Assembly: GCA_017792425.1 (NCBI GenBank)
Contig: CP051233.1
Span: 2,722,319-2,786,318 of the forward strand
DNA length: 64,000 nt
From: Thalassovita sp.
GTDB lineage: Bacteria > Pseudomonadota > Alphaproteobacteria > Rhodobacterales > Rhodobacteraceae
Direction: 5' to 3'
Shown: piece after piece, positions 9,039-17,264 of the stretch
How positions within the stretch are numbered: position 1 is the stretch's first letter
How the letters are laid out: each line of letters starts with the position of its first letter
The notes under the pieces: generated by a model
Seen by the model: the letters and a program-made list of their open reading frames with translations, nothing else
What the model was told of the DNA's origin: nothing
Database searches by the model: none
Made by a program: the position numbers and the translations under genes

Positions 9039-9599
9039 CTAGAGATCGCGGCCTTCGACCTGCACCTGAAGGCGTTTCATGGCTTCCTGCGCTTCCTCGT
9101 AGTGCGGGTGGATGGCCAGTGCAAGCTGATAGGCCTTATAGGCAAGGTCGGGTTTGCCCAACTGCTCCATGATCACCCCGAAGCCGTAGAGCGCGGGAAA
9201 ATGGTTCGGGTTCAGACGCAGGGTCTGTTCCAGATCGTGCAGGGCAAGCCCCAGTTCATCGGTACGGAAATAGACGCTGGCGCGCATGTGCCAGCCTTCG
9301 GCAAAATCCGGTGCGTGATCGGTGAGCGCGGTCAGGTGGCCAAGCGCCTGATTGAAATCTCCCCGGTCAGCGGCGTCCTGACCGCGCTTCAGCAGCAGGT
9401 CCATCGCAGGCGACCCGGATTGCGCCCAGCGAAGCACGATTTCGTCGGCCAGCTTGCGCGCCTCGACCGGTTCGGACTGCTTCAGCGCGCCCAGCAAATC
9501 ATCCGGCAGCGCGTTTTCGCCCATAGCGGGTAAGGAAAACGTGACTGTCAGCAGTGTTGCCGCGACGATAGGTTTGAGATTGTGTATCTTCACGCTCAT
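9039..9599 (-). CDS. Exported TPR-repeat protein
   Basis: 186 residues. A signal peptide (KPIVAATLLTVTFSLPAMG) directs it to the periplasm. The rest is helical with three to four TPR-like units (NQALGHLTALTDHAPDFAEG, then LALHDLEQTLRLNPNH and AYKAYQLALAIHPHYEEA), a scaffold for protein contacts. It is the first gene of the leftward operon, 27 nt before the Suv3-like helicase. The start at 9599 is chosen because the signal peptide follows directly; the ribosome site is weak. The open frame continues far upstream, but that part is antisense to the hydrolase gene. Confidence 0.85.
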   Translation of the reverse strand: MSVKIHNLKPIVAATLLTVTFSLPAMGENALPDDLLGALKQSEPVEARKLADEIVLRWAQSGSPAMDLLLKRGQDAADRGDFNQALGHLTALTDHAPDFAEGWHMRASVYFRTDELGLALHDLEQTLRLNPNHFPALYGFGVIMEQLGKPDLAYKAYQLALAIHPHYEEAQEAMKRLQVQVEGRDL

Positions 9600-9669
9600 A
9601 ACAGGATCGAGTGTAACGCGCGCCGGGGCAAAGACCAGACCGGACGCATCAATTAAAAGGGAAGAGACC

Positions 9670-9960
9670 ATGAGCGACAAGATGCAAGCTGCCGTTGCCG
9701 CGCTGAATGAAAAGCTGAGCGGCGTGGATTTCGACGGGTCCGCCAAGTTCGTGATCGAGGGCGAAGGCGCCATCGTGGTGGACGCGGGCGGCGCACGGCT
9801 GGGCGATGACGAAACCGACGTGACCCTGACCGCAGATGCCGACACGTTCGAGGCGATGATGGCGGGCGATCTGAACCCGACCTCGGCCTTCATGACCGGC
9901 AAGCTGAGCGTGGACGGCGACATGGGCAAGGCCATGCAGCTGGGCGCGGCGCTGGCCTGA
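9670..9960 (+). CDS. SCP2 sterol-binding-domain protein
   Basis: 96 residues, a whole protein made of one SCP2 domain (lipid-binding alpha/beta fold): an N-terminal helix, the strand FDGSAKFVIEGEGAIVVD, then the MMAGDLNPTSAFMTGKLSVDGD signature. GGGAAGAG lies 5 nt before ATG. The stop overlaps the start of the next gene by one base (TGATG), so it is translationally coupled to the hydrolase and probably binds or delivers a hydrophobic ligand. It is divergent from the TPR operon. Confidence 0.92.
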   Translation: MSDKMQAAVAALNEKLSGVDFDGSAKFVIEGEGAIVVDAGGARLGDDETDVTLTADADTFEAMMAGDLNPTSAFMTGKLSVDGDMGKAMQLGAALA

Positions 9961-10931
9961 TGCTGGAACCGGCGCCCTTCCTGTCCGACATCAGCGGCCC
10001 CGCCCCCGAGGGCGTGGCCTATTGGCTGGACACCAGCGACGGCGTGCGGGTGCGCGCCGTGCTGTGGGGCAAGGACGCGCCGAAAGGCACGGTGCTGCTG
10101 TTTCCGGGCCGCACCGAATACGCCGAAAAGTATGTGCATACGGCCGCCGCCCTGCAACAGGGCGGCTATGCCACCTTTGCCATCGACTGGCGCGGGCAGG
10201 GTCTGGCGGAGCGGCTGCTGGACGATCCGCTGATCGGTCACGTGGGGGATTTCCCCGACTATCAGCGGGATGTGGCCGCGATGCTGGCCGCCGCTGGTGA
10301 CCTGGGCCTGCCCAAACCGTATTTCCTGATCGCGCATTCGATGGGCGGGCAGATCGGGCTGCGCGCGGTGCTGGAGGGGCTGCCGGTCAACGCCTGCGTG
10401 TTTTCCGCACCGATGTGGGGGATATTGCTGTCCCCTGCCCTGCGCCCCGCGGTCTGGGCGATGACCCGCGCCGGGCGGGCGCTTGGCGCCGGGGACAAGC
10501 TGGCCCCCGGTGGCCGGGCGGATGCCTATGTGTTGGGGGAACCCTTCGCGGACAACACCCTGACCACCGACCCGGCGATGTACCAGATGATGGTGGATCA
10601 CCTGAACGCCCATCCAGAACTGTCGCTGGCCGGGCCCAGCCTGACCTGGCTGCATGTGGCGCTGCGCGATTGCGTGGAACTGGCGGGCCGCCCCGCCCCG
10701 GACGTGCCATGCCTGACCTATCTGGGCAGCAACGAACGCATCGTGGACCCCAAGCGCATCCATGACCGCATGGCGGGCTGGCCGGCGGGCGAGCTGGTGA
10801 TGGTGAACGGGGCCGAACACGAGATCCTGATGGAAGCGCCGGACACCCGCGACCGGGTCATGGCGCAGATCCTCGCGCTGTTCGACGCCAACCGCGACCG
10901 GCCCGCGCAGGGCCAGCCGGTCGCCTGCTGA
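9960..10931 (+). CDS. Alpha/beta hydrolase (monoacylglycerol lipase/lysophospholipase type)
   Basis: 323 residues. Nucleophile elbow AHSMGG with Ser127, oxyanion region LLFPGRTEYAEKY, and a late AEHEILME segment giving the catalytic His. The cap and the RTEYAEKY motif fit the lysophospholipase PldB/serine aminopeptidase S33 group. No signal peptide, so cytosolic or peripheral. Start-stop overlap with the SCP2 gene suggests joint handling of a lipid substrate. Exact substrate unknown. Confidence 0.88.
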   Translation: MLEPAPFLSDISGPAPEGVAYWLDTSDGVRVRAVLWGKDAPKGTVLLFPGRTEYAEKYVHTAAALQQGGYATFAIDWRGQGLAERLLDDPLIGHVGDFPDYQRDVAAMLAAAGDLGLPKPYFLIAHSMGGQIGLRAVLEGLPVNACVFSAPMWGILLSPALRPAVWAMTRAGRALGAGDKLAPGGRADAYVLGEPFADNTLTTDPAMYQMMVDHLNAHPELSLAGPSLTWLHVALRDCVELAGRPAPDVPCLTYLGSNERIVDPKRIHDRMAGWPAGELVMVNGAEHEILMEAPDTRDRVMAQILALFDANRDRPAQGQPVAC

Positions 10932-10934
10932 TCC

Positions 10935-11765
10935 TCAGCCGTCGCGGCCGACGACCTGACGCTGGCTGCCCAGCCCCTGAATGGACAGTTCCATCACGTC
11001 GCCTTCGCGCAGGAAGCGGGGCGGTTTCATTCCCATGCCCACGCCCGGCGGGGTGCCGGTGGCGATCACGTCGCCGGGCTGCAGGCTCATCATCTGGCTG
11101 AGGTAGGACACGATCTGCGCCACGGAAAAGATCATGGAGGCGGTCGTGCCGCGCTGCGCCTTTTCGCCGTTCAGGTCCAGCGCCAGCGACAGGTTTTGCG
11201 GGTCGGCGATGTCATCGCGGCTGACCAGCCACGGGCCGATGGGGCCGAATGTGTCGCAACTTTTGCCCTTGGTCCACTGGCCGCCGCGTTCGATCTGGAA
11301 GGCGCGTTCGGACACGTCATTGACGATGGTGTAGCCCGCCACATAATCCAGTGCGTCCGCTTCTGAGACGTATTTGGCGGTTCTGCCGATGACGACGCCC
11401 AGTTCAAGTTCCCAATCCGATTTTTCGGACCCTTTGGGCAGCAGGACCGGATCGTTCGGGCCGGTGATGGCGCTGGTGGCCTTCATGAAAACGATGGGTT
11501 CGGACGGTTCGGCCATGCCTGCCTCTGCCGCGTGGTCGGAATAGTTCAGGCCAATACAGACCAGTTTGCCGATGCCCGCGACGGGCACGCCAAGGCGCGG
11601 GGTTCCGTCCACCAGCGGCAATGTTTCCGGGTCCACCTGCGGCAGGTTGCCCAGCACCGCGCCGGACAGGTCGTCCACCACGCCGGACAGGTCGCGCAGG
11701 TTTCCGGCTGCATCCAGAACGCCGGGCTTTTCGGCCCCCGGCTGACCATAGCGGACAAATCGCAT
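10935..11765 (-). CDS. Fumarylacetoacetate hydrolase family protein
   Basis: 276 residues. The metal triad of the FAH fold is present: Glu119 and Glu121 in WELELGVVIG and Asp150 in IVNDVSER. These enzymes cleave or decarboxylate beta-diketo acids or act as isomerases (for example acylpyruvase, oxaloacetate decarboxylase, catechol meta-pathway steps); the substrate cannot be read from sequence. A good ribosome site (AAGGGGTGAG) precedes ATG. It is convergent with the hydrolase gene (3 nt apart) and divergent from pepF. Confidence 0.88.
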   Translation of the reverse strand: MRFVRYGQPGAEKPGVLDAAGNLRDLSGVVDDLSGAVLGNLPQVDPETLPLVDGTPRLGVPVAGIGKLVCIGLNYSDHAAEAGMAEPSEPIVFMKATSAITGPNDPVLLPKGSEKSDWELELGVVIGRTAKYVSEADALDYVAGYTIVNDVSERAFQIERGGQWTKGKSCDTFGPIGPWLVSRDDIADPQNLSLALDLNGEKAQRGTTASMIFSVAQIVSYLSQMMSLQPGDVIATGTPPGVGMGMKPPRFLREGDVMELSIQGLGSQRQVVGRDG

Positions 11766-11882
11766 TTCTCACCCCTTCGGTTTCGCTGGCGTCACCTTAG
11801 CGAACAGCCGGGGACGCACAAGCACTTGAGGCGGGCGGCGCGGGGGCCTATGTCTGGCGGACAGACAATGCAGAGGTGATCC

Positions 11883-13703
11883 ATGTTCCAGCTTCCTTTC
11901 CCCGTGCGCGACGCCAATGCCGGTTCCGGCAGCAAGAATTTGGGCGATTTGCCGGAATGGGACTTGTCGGACCTGTATTCGGGCGAGGACGCGCCGGAAC
12001 TGAAGGCCGACCTGGACTGGCTGGAGACCGAATGCGCTGCCTTTGCGGCGGATTACGAAGGCAAGCTGGACACGCTGGACGCCGACGGGATGCTGGCCTG
12101 CGTGCAACGGAACGAGGCGATCAGCACCAAGGCGGGGCGTGTGATGTCCTTTGCGGGGCTGCGCTATTACCAGCTGACGGTGGACGCGACGCGGGCGAAA
12201 TTCATGTCCGACTGCCAGGAAAAGATCACCAACTTCACCACGCCGCTGGTGTTCTTCACGCTGGAACTGAACCGGCTGGAGGATGCGAAGCTGGACGCCA
12301 TGTTCACCGCGAACGCGGAACTGGCGCGTTACAAACCCGTGTTCGACCGCATTCGCGCGATGAAACCCTACCAGTTGTCTGACGAGATGGAGAAATTCCT
12401 GCACGATCTGGGCGTGGTGGGCGACGCCTGGGAAAAGCTGTTCGACGAAACCATCGCCGGGCTGGAATTCGTGGTCGATGGGGACGAGTTGAACATCGAA
12501 GGCACGCTGAACCTGCTGACGGAACAGGACCGCAGCAAGCGCGAGGCCGCCGCGCGCGAACTGGCCGATGTTTTCGCCGCCAATATCAAGACCTTCGCCC
12601 GTGTCCACAATACCCAGGCCAAGGAAAAGGAAGTCATCGACCGCTGGCGCAAGATGCCCTCTGCCCAAATGGCGCGGCACCTGTCCAACGATGTCGAACC
12701 CGAAGTGGTAGAGGCCCTGCGCAACGCGGTGGTGGCCGCCTATCCGCGCCTGTCGCATCGGTACTATGAACTGAAGCGCAAGTGGCTGGGGCTGGACAAG
12801 ATGCAGGTCTGGGACCGCAATGCCCCCCTGCCGATGGAGGACACCCGTACCGTTTCGTGGCCGCAGGCGCGCGACATCGTGATGGAAGCCTACAATGCCT
12901 TCGATCCGCGCATGGGTGAGATCGCGCAGCCGTTCTTTGATCGCGGCTGGATCGACGCGGGCGTAAAACCCGGCAAGGCCCCCGGCGCCTTTGCGCATCC
13001 GACCGTGACCGAGGTGCACCCCTACGTGATGCTGAACTACCTGGGCAAGCCGCGCGACGTGATGACCCTGGCGCATGAACTGGGCCACGGCGTGCACCAG
13101 GTGCTGGCGGCGGATCAGGGGGAAATGCTGTCCTCGACCCCGCTGACACTGGCGGAAACCGCGTCGGTGTTCGGGGAAATGCTGACCTTCCGCAAGATGC
13201 TGGAAAAGGCCAAGACCCAGGCCGAACGCAAGGTGATGCTGGCCGGCAAGGTCGAGGACATGATCAACACGGTTGTGCGCCAGATCGCGTTCTATGACTT
13301 CGAATGCAAGCTGCACGCGGCACGCCGTCAGGGCGAATTGACACCCGAGGACATCAACGACCTGTGGATGTCGGTACAGGCGGAATCGCTGGGCGGTGCA
13401 TTCGAGTTCATGGAGGGATACGAAACCTTCTGGGCCTATATCCCGCATTTCGTGCATTCGCCCTTCTACGTCTATGCCTATGCGTTTGGCGACGGGCTGG
13501 TGAATGCGCTGTACGCCGCCTATCAGGACGCGCCCGAAGGGTTCCAAGACAAGTATTTCGACATGCTGAAGGCGGGCGGTTCAAAGCACCACAAGGACCT
13601 GCTGGCCCCGTTCGGGCTGGACGCCAGCGACCCCAGCTTCTGGGACAAGGGCCTGAGCATGATCGAGGGCTTCATCGACGAGCTGGAGGCGATGGAGGGC
13701 TGA
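11883..13703 (+). CDS. pepF: Oligoendopeptidase F (M3B zinc peptidase)
   Basis: 606 residues, usual length for PepF. Zinc site HELGH (398-402) followed by the third-ligand helix around TLAETASVFGEM. The N-terminal helical part is typical of the M3 clamshell that degrades short peptides in the cytosol. AGAGGTG precedes ATG. A terminator hairpin follows 19 nt after the stop, so it is probably monocistronic. Confidence 0.95.
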   Translation: MFQLPFPVRDANAGSGSKNLGDLPEWDLSDLYSGEDAPELKADLDWLETECAAFAADYEGKLDTLDADGMLACVQRNEAISTKAGRVMSFAGLRYYQLTVDATRAKFMSDCQEKITNFTTPLVFFTLELNRLEDAKLDAMFTANAELARYKPVFDRIRAMKPYQLSDEMEKFLHDLGVVGDAWEKLFDETIAGLEFVVDGDELNIEGTLNLLTEQDRSKREAAARELADVFAANIKTFARVHNTQAKEKEVIDRWRKMPSAQMARHLSNDVEPEVVEALRNAVVAAYPRLSHRYYELKRKWLGLDKMQVWDRNAPLPMEDTRTVSWPQARDIVMEAYNAFDPRMGEIAQPFFDRGWIDAGVKPGKAPGAFAHPTVTEVHPYVMLNYLGKPRDVMTLAHELGHGVHQVLAADQGEMLSSTPLTLAETASVFGEMLTFRKMLEKAKTQAERKVMLAGKVEDMINTVVRQIAFYDFECKLHAARRQGELTPEDINDLWMSVQAESLGGAFEFMEGYETFWAYIPHFVHSPFYVYAYAFGDGLVNALYAAYQDAPEGFQDKYFDMLKAGGSKHHKDLLAPFGLDASDPSFWDKGLSMIEGFIDELEAMEG

Positions 13704-13721
13704 TCCCCCTTGTTGGACGCG

Positions 13722-13753
13722 AAAACGGCCCCGTGGTATCGTGGGGCCGTTTC
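13722..13753 (+). terminator. Terminator of pepF
   Basis: AAACGGCCCC (13723-13732) pairs with GGGGCCGTTT (13743-13752) around a 10-base loop. It ends just before the ribosome site of the next gene, so it may act as an attenuator rather than a full stop. Confidence 0.65.
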
Positions 13754-13770
13754 AGCATCAGGAGGGACAC

Positions 13771-14364
13771 ATGGCACAGGTCGATTTCTGGTATTCCATC
13801 GGCAGCACCTACAGCTATCTGACGGTGATGCGCTTGCCGGACATGGCGCGGGCCAACGGGATCGCGTTCCGCTGGTGTCCGTTCGACGTGCGGCACGTGA
13901 TGGTTCTGCAGAACAACATCCCCTTCAAGGACAAGCCGATAAAAGCCGCCTACATGTGGCGCGACGTCGAACGCCGCGCCGAAGGCTATGGGCTGCACCC
14001 GCGAATCCCCGCGCCCTATCCGCTGACTGACCTGAACTTTGCCAACCGGGTGGCGATCCTGGGGGCCGAGGAAGGCTGGGCAGAGGCGTACACCCGTGCG
14101 ACCTACCAGCGATGGTTCGAAGGCGGGTACCTGGCCGGAGAAGACCCGAACCTGTCCGACAGCCTGCACGAGATCGGGCAAGACCCGGTGCGGGTGATGG
14201 CCGAGGCCCGTTCGGATCGGATCGGGGACGCGCTGCTGCATCAGACCGAAGAAGCCATGCGGATCGGTGTTTTCGGCGCGCCGAGTTTCAGCGTGAACGG
14301 CGAAATCTTCTGGGGCGATGACCGGCTGGAGGACGCCATCGCCTGGGCCAAGCGCGGGGCCTGA
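13771..14364 (+). CDS. 2-hydroxychromene-2-carboxylate isomerase/DsbA-family (GST kappa-like) protein
   Basis: 197 residues. Thioredoxin-like fold of the HCCA isomerase group: the N-terminal VDFWYSIGSTYSYL replaces a CxxC redox centre, with a Ser as glutathione-facing residue, and the C-terminal VFGAPSFSVNGEIFWGDDR is the cis-Pro and closing part of the fold. These enzymes use glutathione to isomerise aromatic ring-cleavage products. The start at 13771 is chosen for GGAGGG 6 nt upstream. No other aromatic pathway genes lie next to it, so the true substrate is open. Confidence 0.88.
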   Translation: MAQVDFWYSIGSTYSYLTVMRLPDMARANGIAFRWCPFDVRHVMVLQNNIPFKDKPIKAAYMWRDVERRAEGYGLHPRIPAPYPLTDLNFANRVAILGAEEGWAEAYTRATYQRWFEGGYLAGEDPNLSDSLHEIGQDPVRVMAEARSDRIGDALLHQTEEAMRIGVFGAPSFSVNGEIFWGDDRLEDAIAWAKRGA

Positions 14365-14371
14365 CCGCAGG

Positions 14372-15061
14372 TCACGCGTAGGCCGCGGTTTCCCTTGCCA
14401 GTGTTTTCAGTTTTGCCACGTCCTGAATGACGACGCGTTTCAGTTCGCTTTGAACGCCGAAGCGTTTCAGACGGGCGAAGGCACGCGACAGGCTTTCGGG
14501 TTTCATGCCCAGTTTGGCCGCAAGCACGACCTTGTCGAAAGGCAGTACCAGTTCGCGGTTGCCGCCGGTTTCATCGCTGAGCGCCAATAGGTATTCGGAC
14601 AGGCGTTCCACGCCGCTGCGGCTTTTCAGGGCCTCGATCTGGTCCATCATGTCCTGCATGTGGTCCGAGGCGGCGGACATCACCGCCCTGGTAATTTCGG
14701 CAACCGCGTTGCGGCAGCCACAGGCGGTAGTCAGGTCAATGAACATGACCTCGCATTCGCACAGGGCTTCGGCGGACGAAGGGCATTCGGCCCGCATCAG
14801 AGAGGCGATTTCGTCAAAGCTTTGTCCAGCGGTCAGCGTCGCCAGCAGCGCCTCGTGTCCGGTGTCGGACACGCGGTACAGTTTGATCCAGCCGTGGGTG
14901 ATGATCTTCAGCGCACCGGCCGGTTCACCCTGCAGGCAGATCGTTTCCCCGCGACCAAAACGCCGTATCCGGGCCCGCCCCAGCAGACAGTTCCGCACAT
15001 CCTGTGGTAGCTGCGAAAGCAAGGCGCTGTCCGCCCCGCCGCGTGGCATCATATCCAACAT
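14372..15061 (-). CDS. Crp/Fnr-family transcription regulator, Cys-rich sensor domain
   Basis: 229 residues: N-terminal cyclic-nucleotide-type beta barrel, long dimer helix and C-terminal winged HTH. The recognition helix has ESLSR (near 190-195), the E-xx-SR pattern by which FNR-class proteins read TTGAT half-sites. It lacks the N-terminal Cys set of oxygen-sensing FNR but has Cys25, 42, 93, 101, 103, 114 and 116, five of them within 24 residues, which could hold a cluster or heme or act as a thiol switch. An FNR-type box lies 57-70 nt upstream of the start, so autoregulation or FnrL control is likely. It resembles the DNR/FNR-like regulators of anaerobic or nitrosative response; the effector is not known. 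Confidence 0.88.
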   Translation of the reverse strand: MLDMMPRGGADSALLSQLPQDVRNCLLGRARIRRFGRGETICLQGEPAGALKIITHGWIKLYRVSDTGHEALLATLTAGQSFDEIASLMRAECPSSAEALCECEVMFIDLTTACGCRNAVAEITRAVMSAASDHMQDMMDQIEALKSRSGVERLSEYLLALSDETGGNRELVLPFDKVVLAAKLGMKPESLSRAFARLKRFGVQSELKRVVIQDVAKLKTLARETAAYA

Positions 15062-15117
15062 GGTTCACCCGTTTCATCCTTGAGACGGGACGATATGTAG
15101 CGCGGGACCGTGACAAC

Positions 15118-15131
15118 ATGATGCAGATCAA
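15118..15131. promoter_or_regulatory. FNR-type operator upstream of the Crp/Fnr gene
   Basis: ATGAT-GCAG-ATCAA, one mismatch from the FNR consensus TTGAT-N4-ATCAA. It is centred 63 nt upstream of the start codon of the Crp/Fnr gene in the 188-nt gap 15062-15249, an AT-rich stretch with no other gene. Confidence 0.6.
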
Positions 15132-15249
15132 ATGACGCTAGGTCGCAGTCCAGAATTTTTTCGGGAAATTACATGTTGTTTTTCATATATTTACAGATTT
15201 ACTTAACAAGTACAATGATTTGTGCGTTGTGCTGGCAGTCCACTCGCCG

Positions 15250-15519
15250 TCACTTTAATTGGCTGTCTTTGGACCCGCGCCGATTGATTCCTGCACGCGG
15301 TTTGTACCTTTGATCGCGTTCCTGCTGGCACTCAACGCAGAGTTTCACACCGGGAATCGCCGCGCGGCGGGCCTCGGGAATCGGTTCTTCGCACTCGGCA
15401 CAGTGGGTCAGGCTGTCGCCTGCCGGACGGCGGGCGCCCTTCATGCGCGCCAGTTCCTCCTGGATCGATGCCTCTATCTGTTCGCTGACCGCACCGTCGC
15501 GGGCCCATCCTCCGGCCAT
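15250..15519 (-). CDS. DksA/TraR-type C4 zinc-finger protein (YbiI-like, short)
   Basis: 89 residues. Zinc finger C40-xx-C43 ... C61-xx-C64 as in the DksA C-terminal domain, with a short acidic helix before it; the long coiled coil of full DksA is missing. Short forms of this kind (TraR/YbiI) can enter the RNA polymerase secondary channel; whether this one does is not known. AGGAGG lies before ATG. It is divergent from the dipeptidase gene. Confidence 0.88.
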   Translation of the reverse strand: MAGGWARDGAVSEQIEASIQEELARMKGARRPAGDSLTHCAECEEPIPEARRAAIPGVKLCVECQQERDQRYKPRAGINRRGSKDSQLK

Positions 15520-15644
15520 GTCCGCCTCCTGCAGTAGGTGTGAACAAGATGGGGCGGAAGCGCCCGGCGCGCAAGGGCAGCCACGTCATGCTTGGCCGAA
15601 TCGGCCCCGAACCCCAAGCTGCGCCGGAATCGAGGGAGGCGAAC

Positions 15645-16820
15645 ATGCGTTTATTGGGTAAATTTCTGGCCGGTCTGCTGGCGTTGTGCGTGCTGGGGCT
15701 GGTGGCATTCTGGGCCTTCGCGCCCGCGATCGTGGAAAAGGGCCGAAACAACGTTATCAGCCACGCGCCCTATCCGGTGTCGCCAGAGGCTGCGGCGCTG
15801 CATGATACGCTGACCGTGGGTGACTGGCACGCCGATCCGCTGCTGTGGAACCGCGACCTGACCGAACGGGGCGACTATGGCCAGGTGGACCTGCCCCGCC
15901 TGCGCGAAGGCAACGTGGCGGTGCAGGTGTTCACCGCCGTCACCAAAAGCCCGGCCGGACAGAATTACGACGAGAACAGCGCCGAGGCGTTCGACAACAT
16001 CACCCTGCTGGCCTTTGGTCAACTGTGGCCGATCCGCACTTGGGGCAGCCTGCTGGAACGCGCGCTGTACCAGTCAGAAAAGTTGCACGGGTTTCAGGCC
16101 AAGGCGCCGGATTACCTGAAGATCGTCACCACCCGCGCCGAACTGGAGGACGTGCTGGCCCGGCGCGCGGCGGGCGAGAAGATCACCGCCGGGATCCTGG
16201 GGATCGAGGGCGCGCACCCGCTGGAGGGCAAGCTGGAAAACCTGGACAAGCTGGAGGCCGCCGGCTACCGGCTGGTGGGGTTGCAGCATTTCTTTGACAA
16301 CGAGCTGGGCGGATCGCTGCATGGCGAAGGGAACCACGGGCTGACGGAGTTTGGCCGCCGGGTAGTGGCCGAGGTGGCCAGCCGCAAGATGATCCTGGAC
16401 GTGGCGCATTCCAGCCCGCAGGTGGCGCGCGAAGTGCTGGAAATGACCGATGTGCCGATCGTGCTGTCGCATTCGGGAATCCATTCGCATTGCCCGGTGA
16501 AGCGGAACTTTCCCGACGAACTGATGCAGGACATCGCCGCCAGCGGCGGCGTGATCGGCATGGGATACTGGGCCGAGGTCGCTTGCGACGAGATCACCCC
16601 CGCCGGGATCGCCAAGATGATCGTGGCCGCCGTCGCGGCGGTGGGGGAAGATCATGTCTCGCTGGGATCGGATTTCGACGGGTCGGTAGAAACCGCGTTC
16701 GACACGTCAGAACTGCCTGCCCTGACCCACGCCCTGCTGGAGGCCGGCCTGACCGAGGCGCAGATCCGCAAGGTCATGGGGGAAAACATGCTGCGGGTGC
16801 TGCGGGCAAGGTTGAACTGA
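15645..16820 (+). CDS. Membrane-anchored dipeptidase, M19 family
   Basis: 391 residues. An N-terminal hydrophobic helix (residues 4-26) anchors or exports it. The binuclear zinc site starts with H62-A-D64 (VGDWHAD), continues with the bridging Glu in LGIEGAHPLEG, and later LVGLQH and DVAHSS supply His ligands; SLGSDFDG is the typical C-terminal loop. M19 renal-dipeptidase-type enzymes cleave dipeptides, some of them D-containing. The start at 15645 is chosen for GAGGGAGG just upstream and the signal helix; the frame is open from 15540. Confidence 0.92.
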   Translation: MRLLGKFLAGLLALCVLGLVAFWAFAPAIVEKGRNNVISHAPYPVSPEAAALHDTLTVGDWHADPLLWNRDLTERGDYGQVDLPRLREGNVAVQVFTAVTKSPAGQNYDENSAEAFDNITLLAFGQLWPIRTWGSLLERALYQSEKLHGFQAKAPDYLKIVTTRAELEDVLARRAAGEKITAGILGIEGAHPLEGKLENLDKLEAAGYRLVGLQHFFDNELGGSLHGEGNHGLTEFGRRVVAEVASRKMILDVAHSSPQVAREVLEMTDVPIVLSHSGIHSHCPVKRNFPDELMQDIAASGGVIGMGYWAEVACDEITPAGIAKMIVAAVAAVGEDHVSLGSDFDGSVETAFDTSELPALTHALLEAGLTEAQIRKVMGENMLRVLRARLN

Positions 16821-16872
16821 TCCGGCCGGTCACGATACGGTCGTGGCTGGGGGTTTCACCCCCAGACCCCCA

Positions 16873-16893
16873 GAGTATTTGGGCAAGATGAAA
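16873..16893. repeat. Short dispersed repeat, copy 1
   Basis: GAGTATTTGGGCAAGATGAAA in the gap between two convergent genes; the second copy at 38730 differs by one inserted G. It sits right after runs of C and GGGGGTTT-like sequence downstream of the dipeptidase stop. Confidence 0.6.
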
Positions 16894-16912
16894 GACACAG
16901 GGCGCGGGCTGG

Positions 16913-17215
16913 TCAGTCCAGTTCGCTCCAGGGCCAGGGTTTGACGTTACTGGCGGCGGACATGTAACGGACGGCCTTGGCCATCCAGACGCCCAGATCG
17001 GTGCCGAAGTCGGCGAGGTTTTCGTTCGGCGCGCCCTTGTTCAGCGCCATGATGACGACCTGGATCAGCGTGAGCGCGCCAAGGATGGTCTGGCTGACGC
17101 TCATCATCATGCCGATGATCAGGATGAACACGATCCGCATCAGCAGGCCTTCGGGCTGGTCGGGTTCCATCTGTTCGCCGTGCAGGCGACCGCTGAGCTT
17201 TTCTTCGTCGTGCAT
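16913..17215 (-). CDS. DUF4389-type membrane protein
   Basis: 100 residues. A charged N-terminus, then two closely spaced hydrophobic segments (RIVFILIIGMMMSVSQTILG and the next ~20 residues), and a C-terminal part ending in a PWPW motif; this is the layout of DUF4389 proteins. The start at 17215 is preferred (GAGGG 6 nt upstream) over the ATG at 17227. Its role is not known. It lies downstream of rpoH after a terminator. Confidence 0.75.
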   Translation of the reverse strand: MHDEEKLSGRLHGEQMEPDQPEGLLMRIVFILIIGMMMSVSQTILGALTLIQVVIMALNKGAPNENLADFGTDLGVWMAKAVRYMSAASNVKPWPWSELD

Positions 17216-17228
17216 GGAATCCCTCATT

Positions 17229-17255
17229 GAAAAACCGGCCCGTTTCCGGGCCGGT
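17229..17255 (-). terminator. Terminator of rpoH
   Basis: 9-bp stem (17234-17242 with 17247-17255) with a 4-base loop, followed on the minus strand by UUUUUC; it begins 10 nt after the rpoH stop. Confidence 0.85.
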
Positions 17256-17264
17256 CATACCAGA

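Noticed and set aside
6114..9533. Open frame of 1139 codons on the plus strand
   Set aside because: Fully antisense to the Suv3-like helicase, which has clear motifs; the product is His/Gly/Arg-rich shadow sequence of high-GC DNA.
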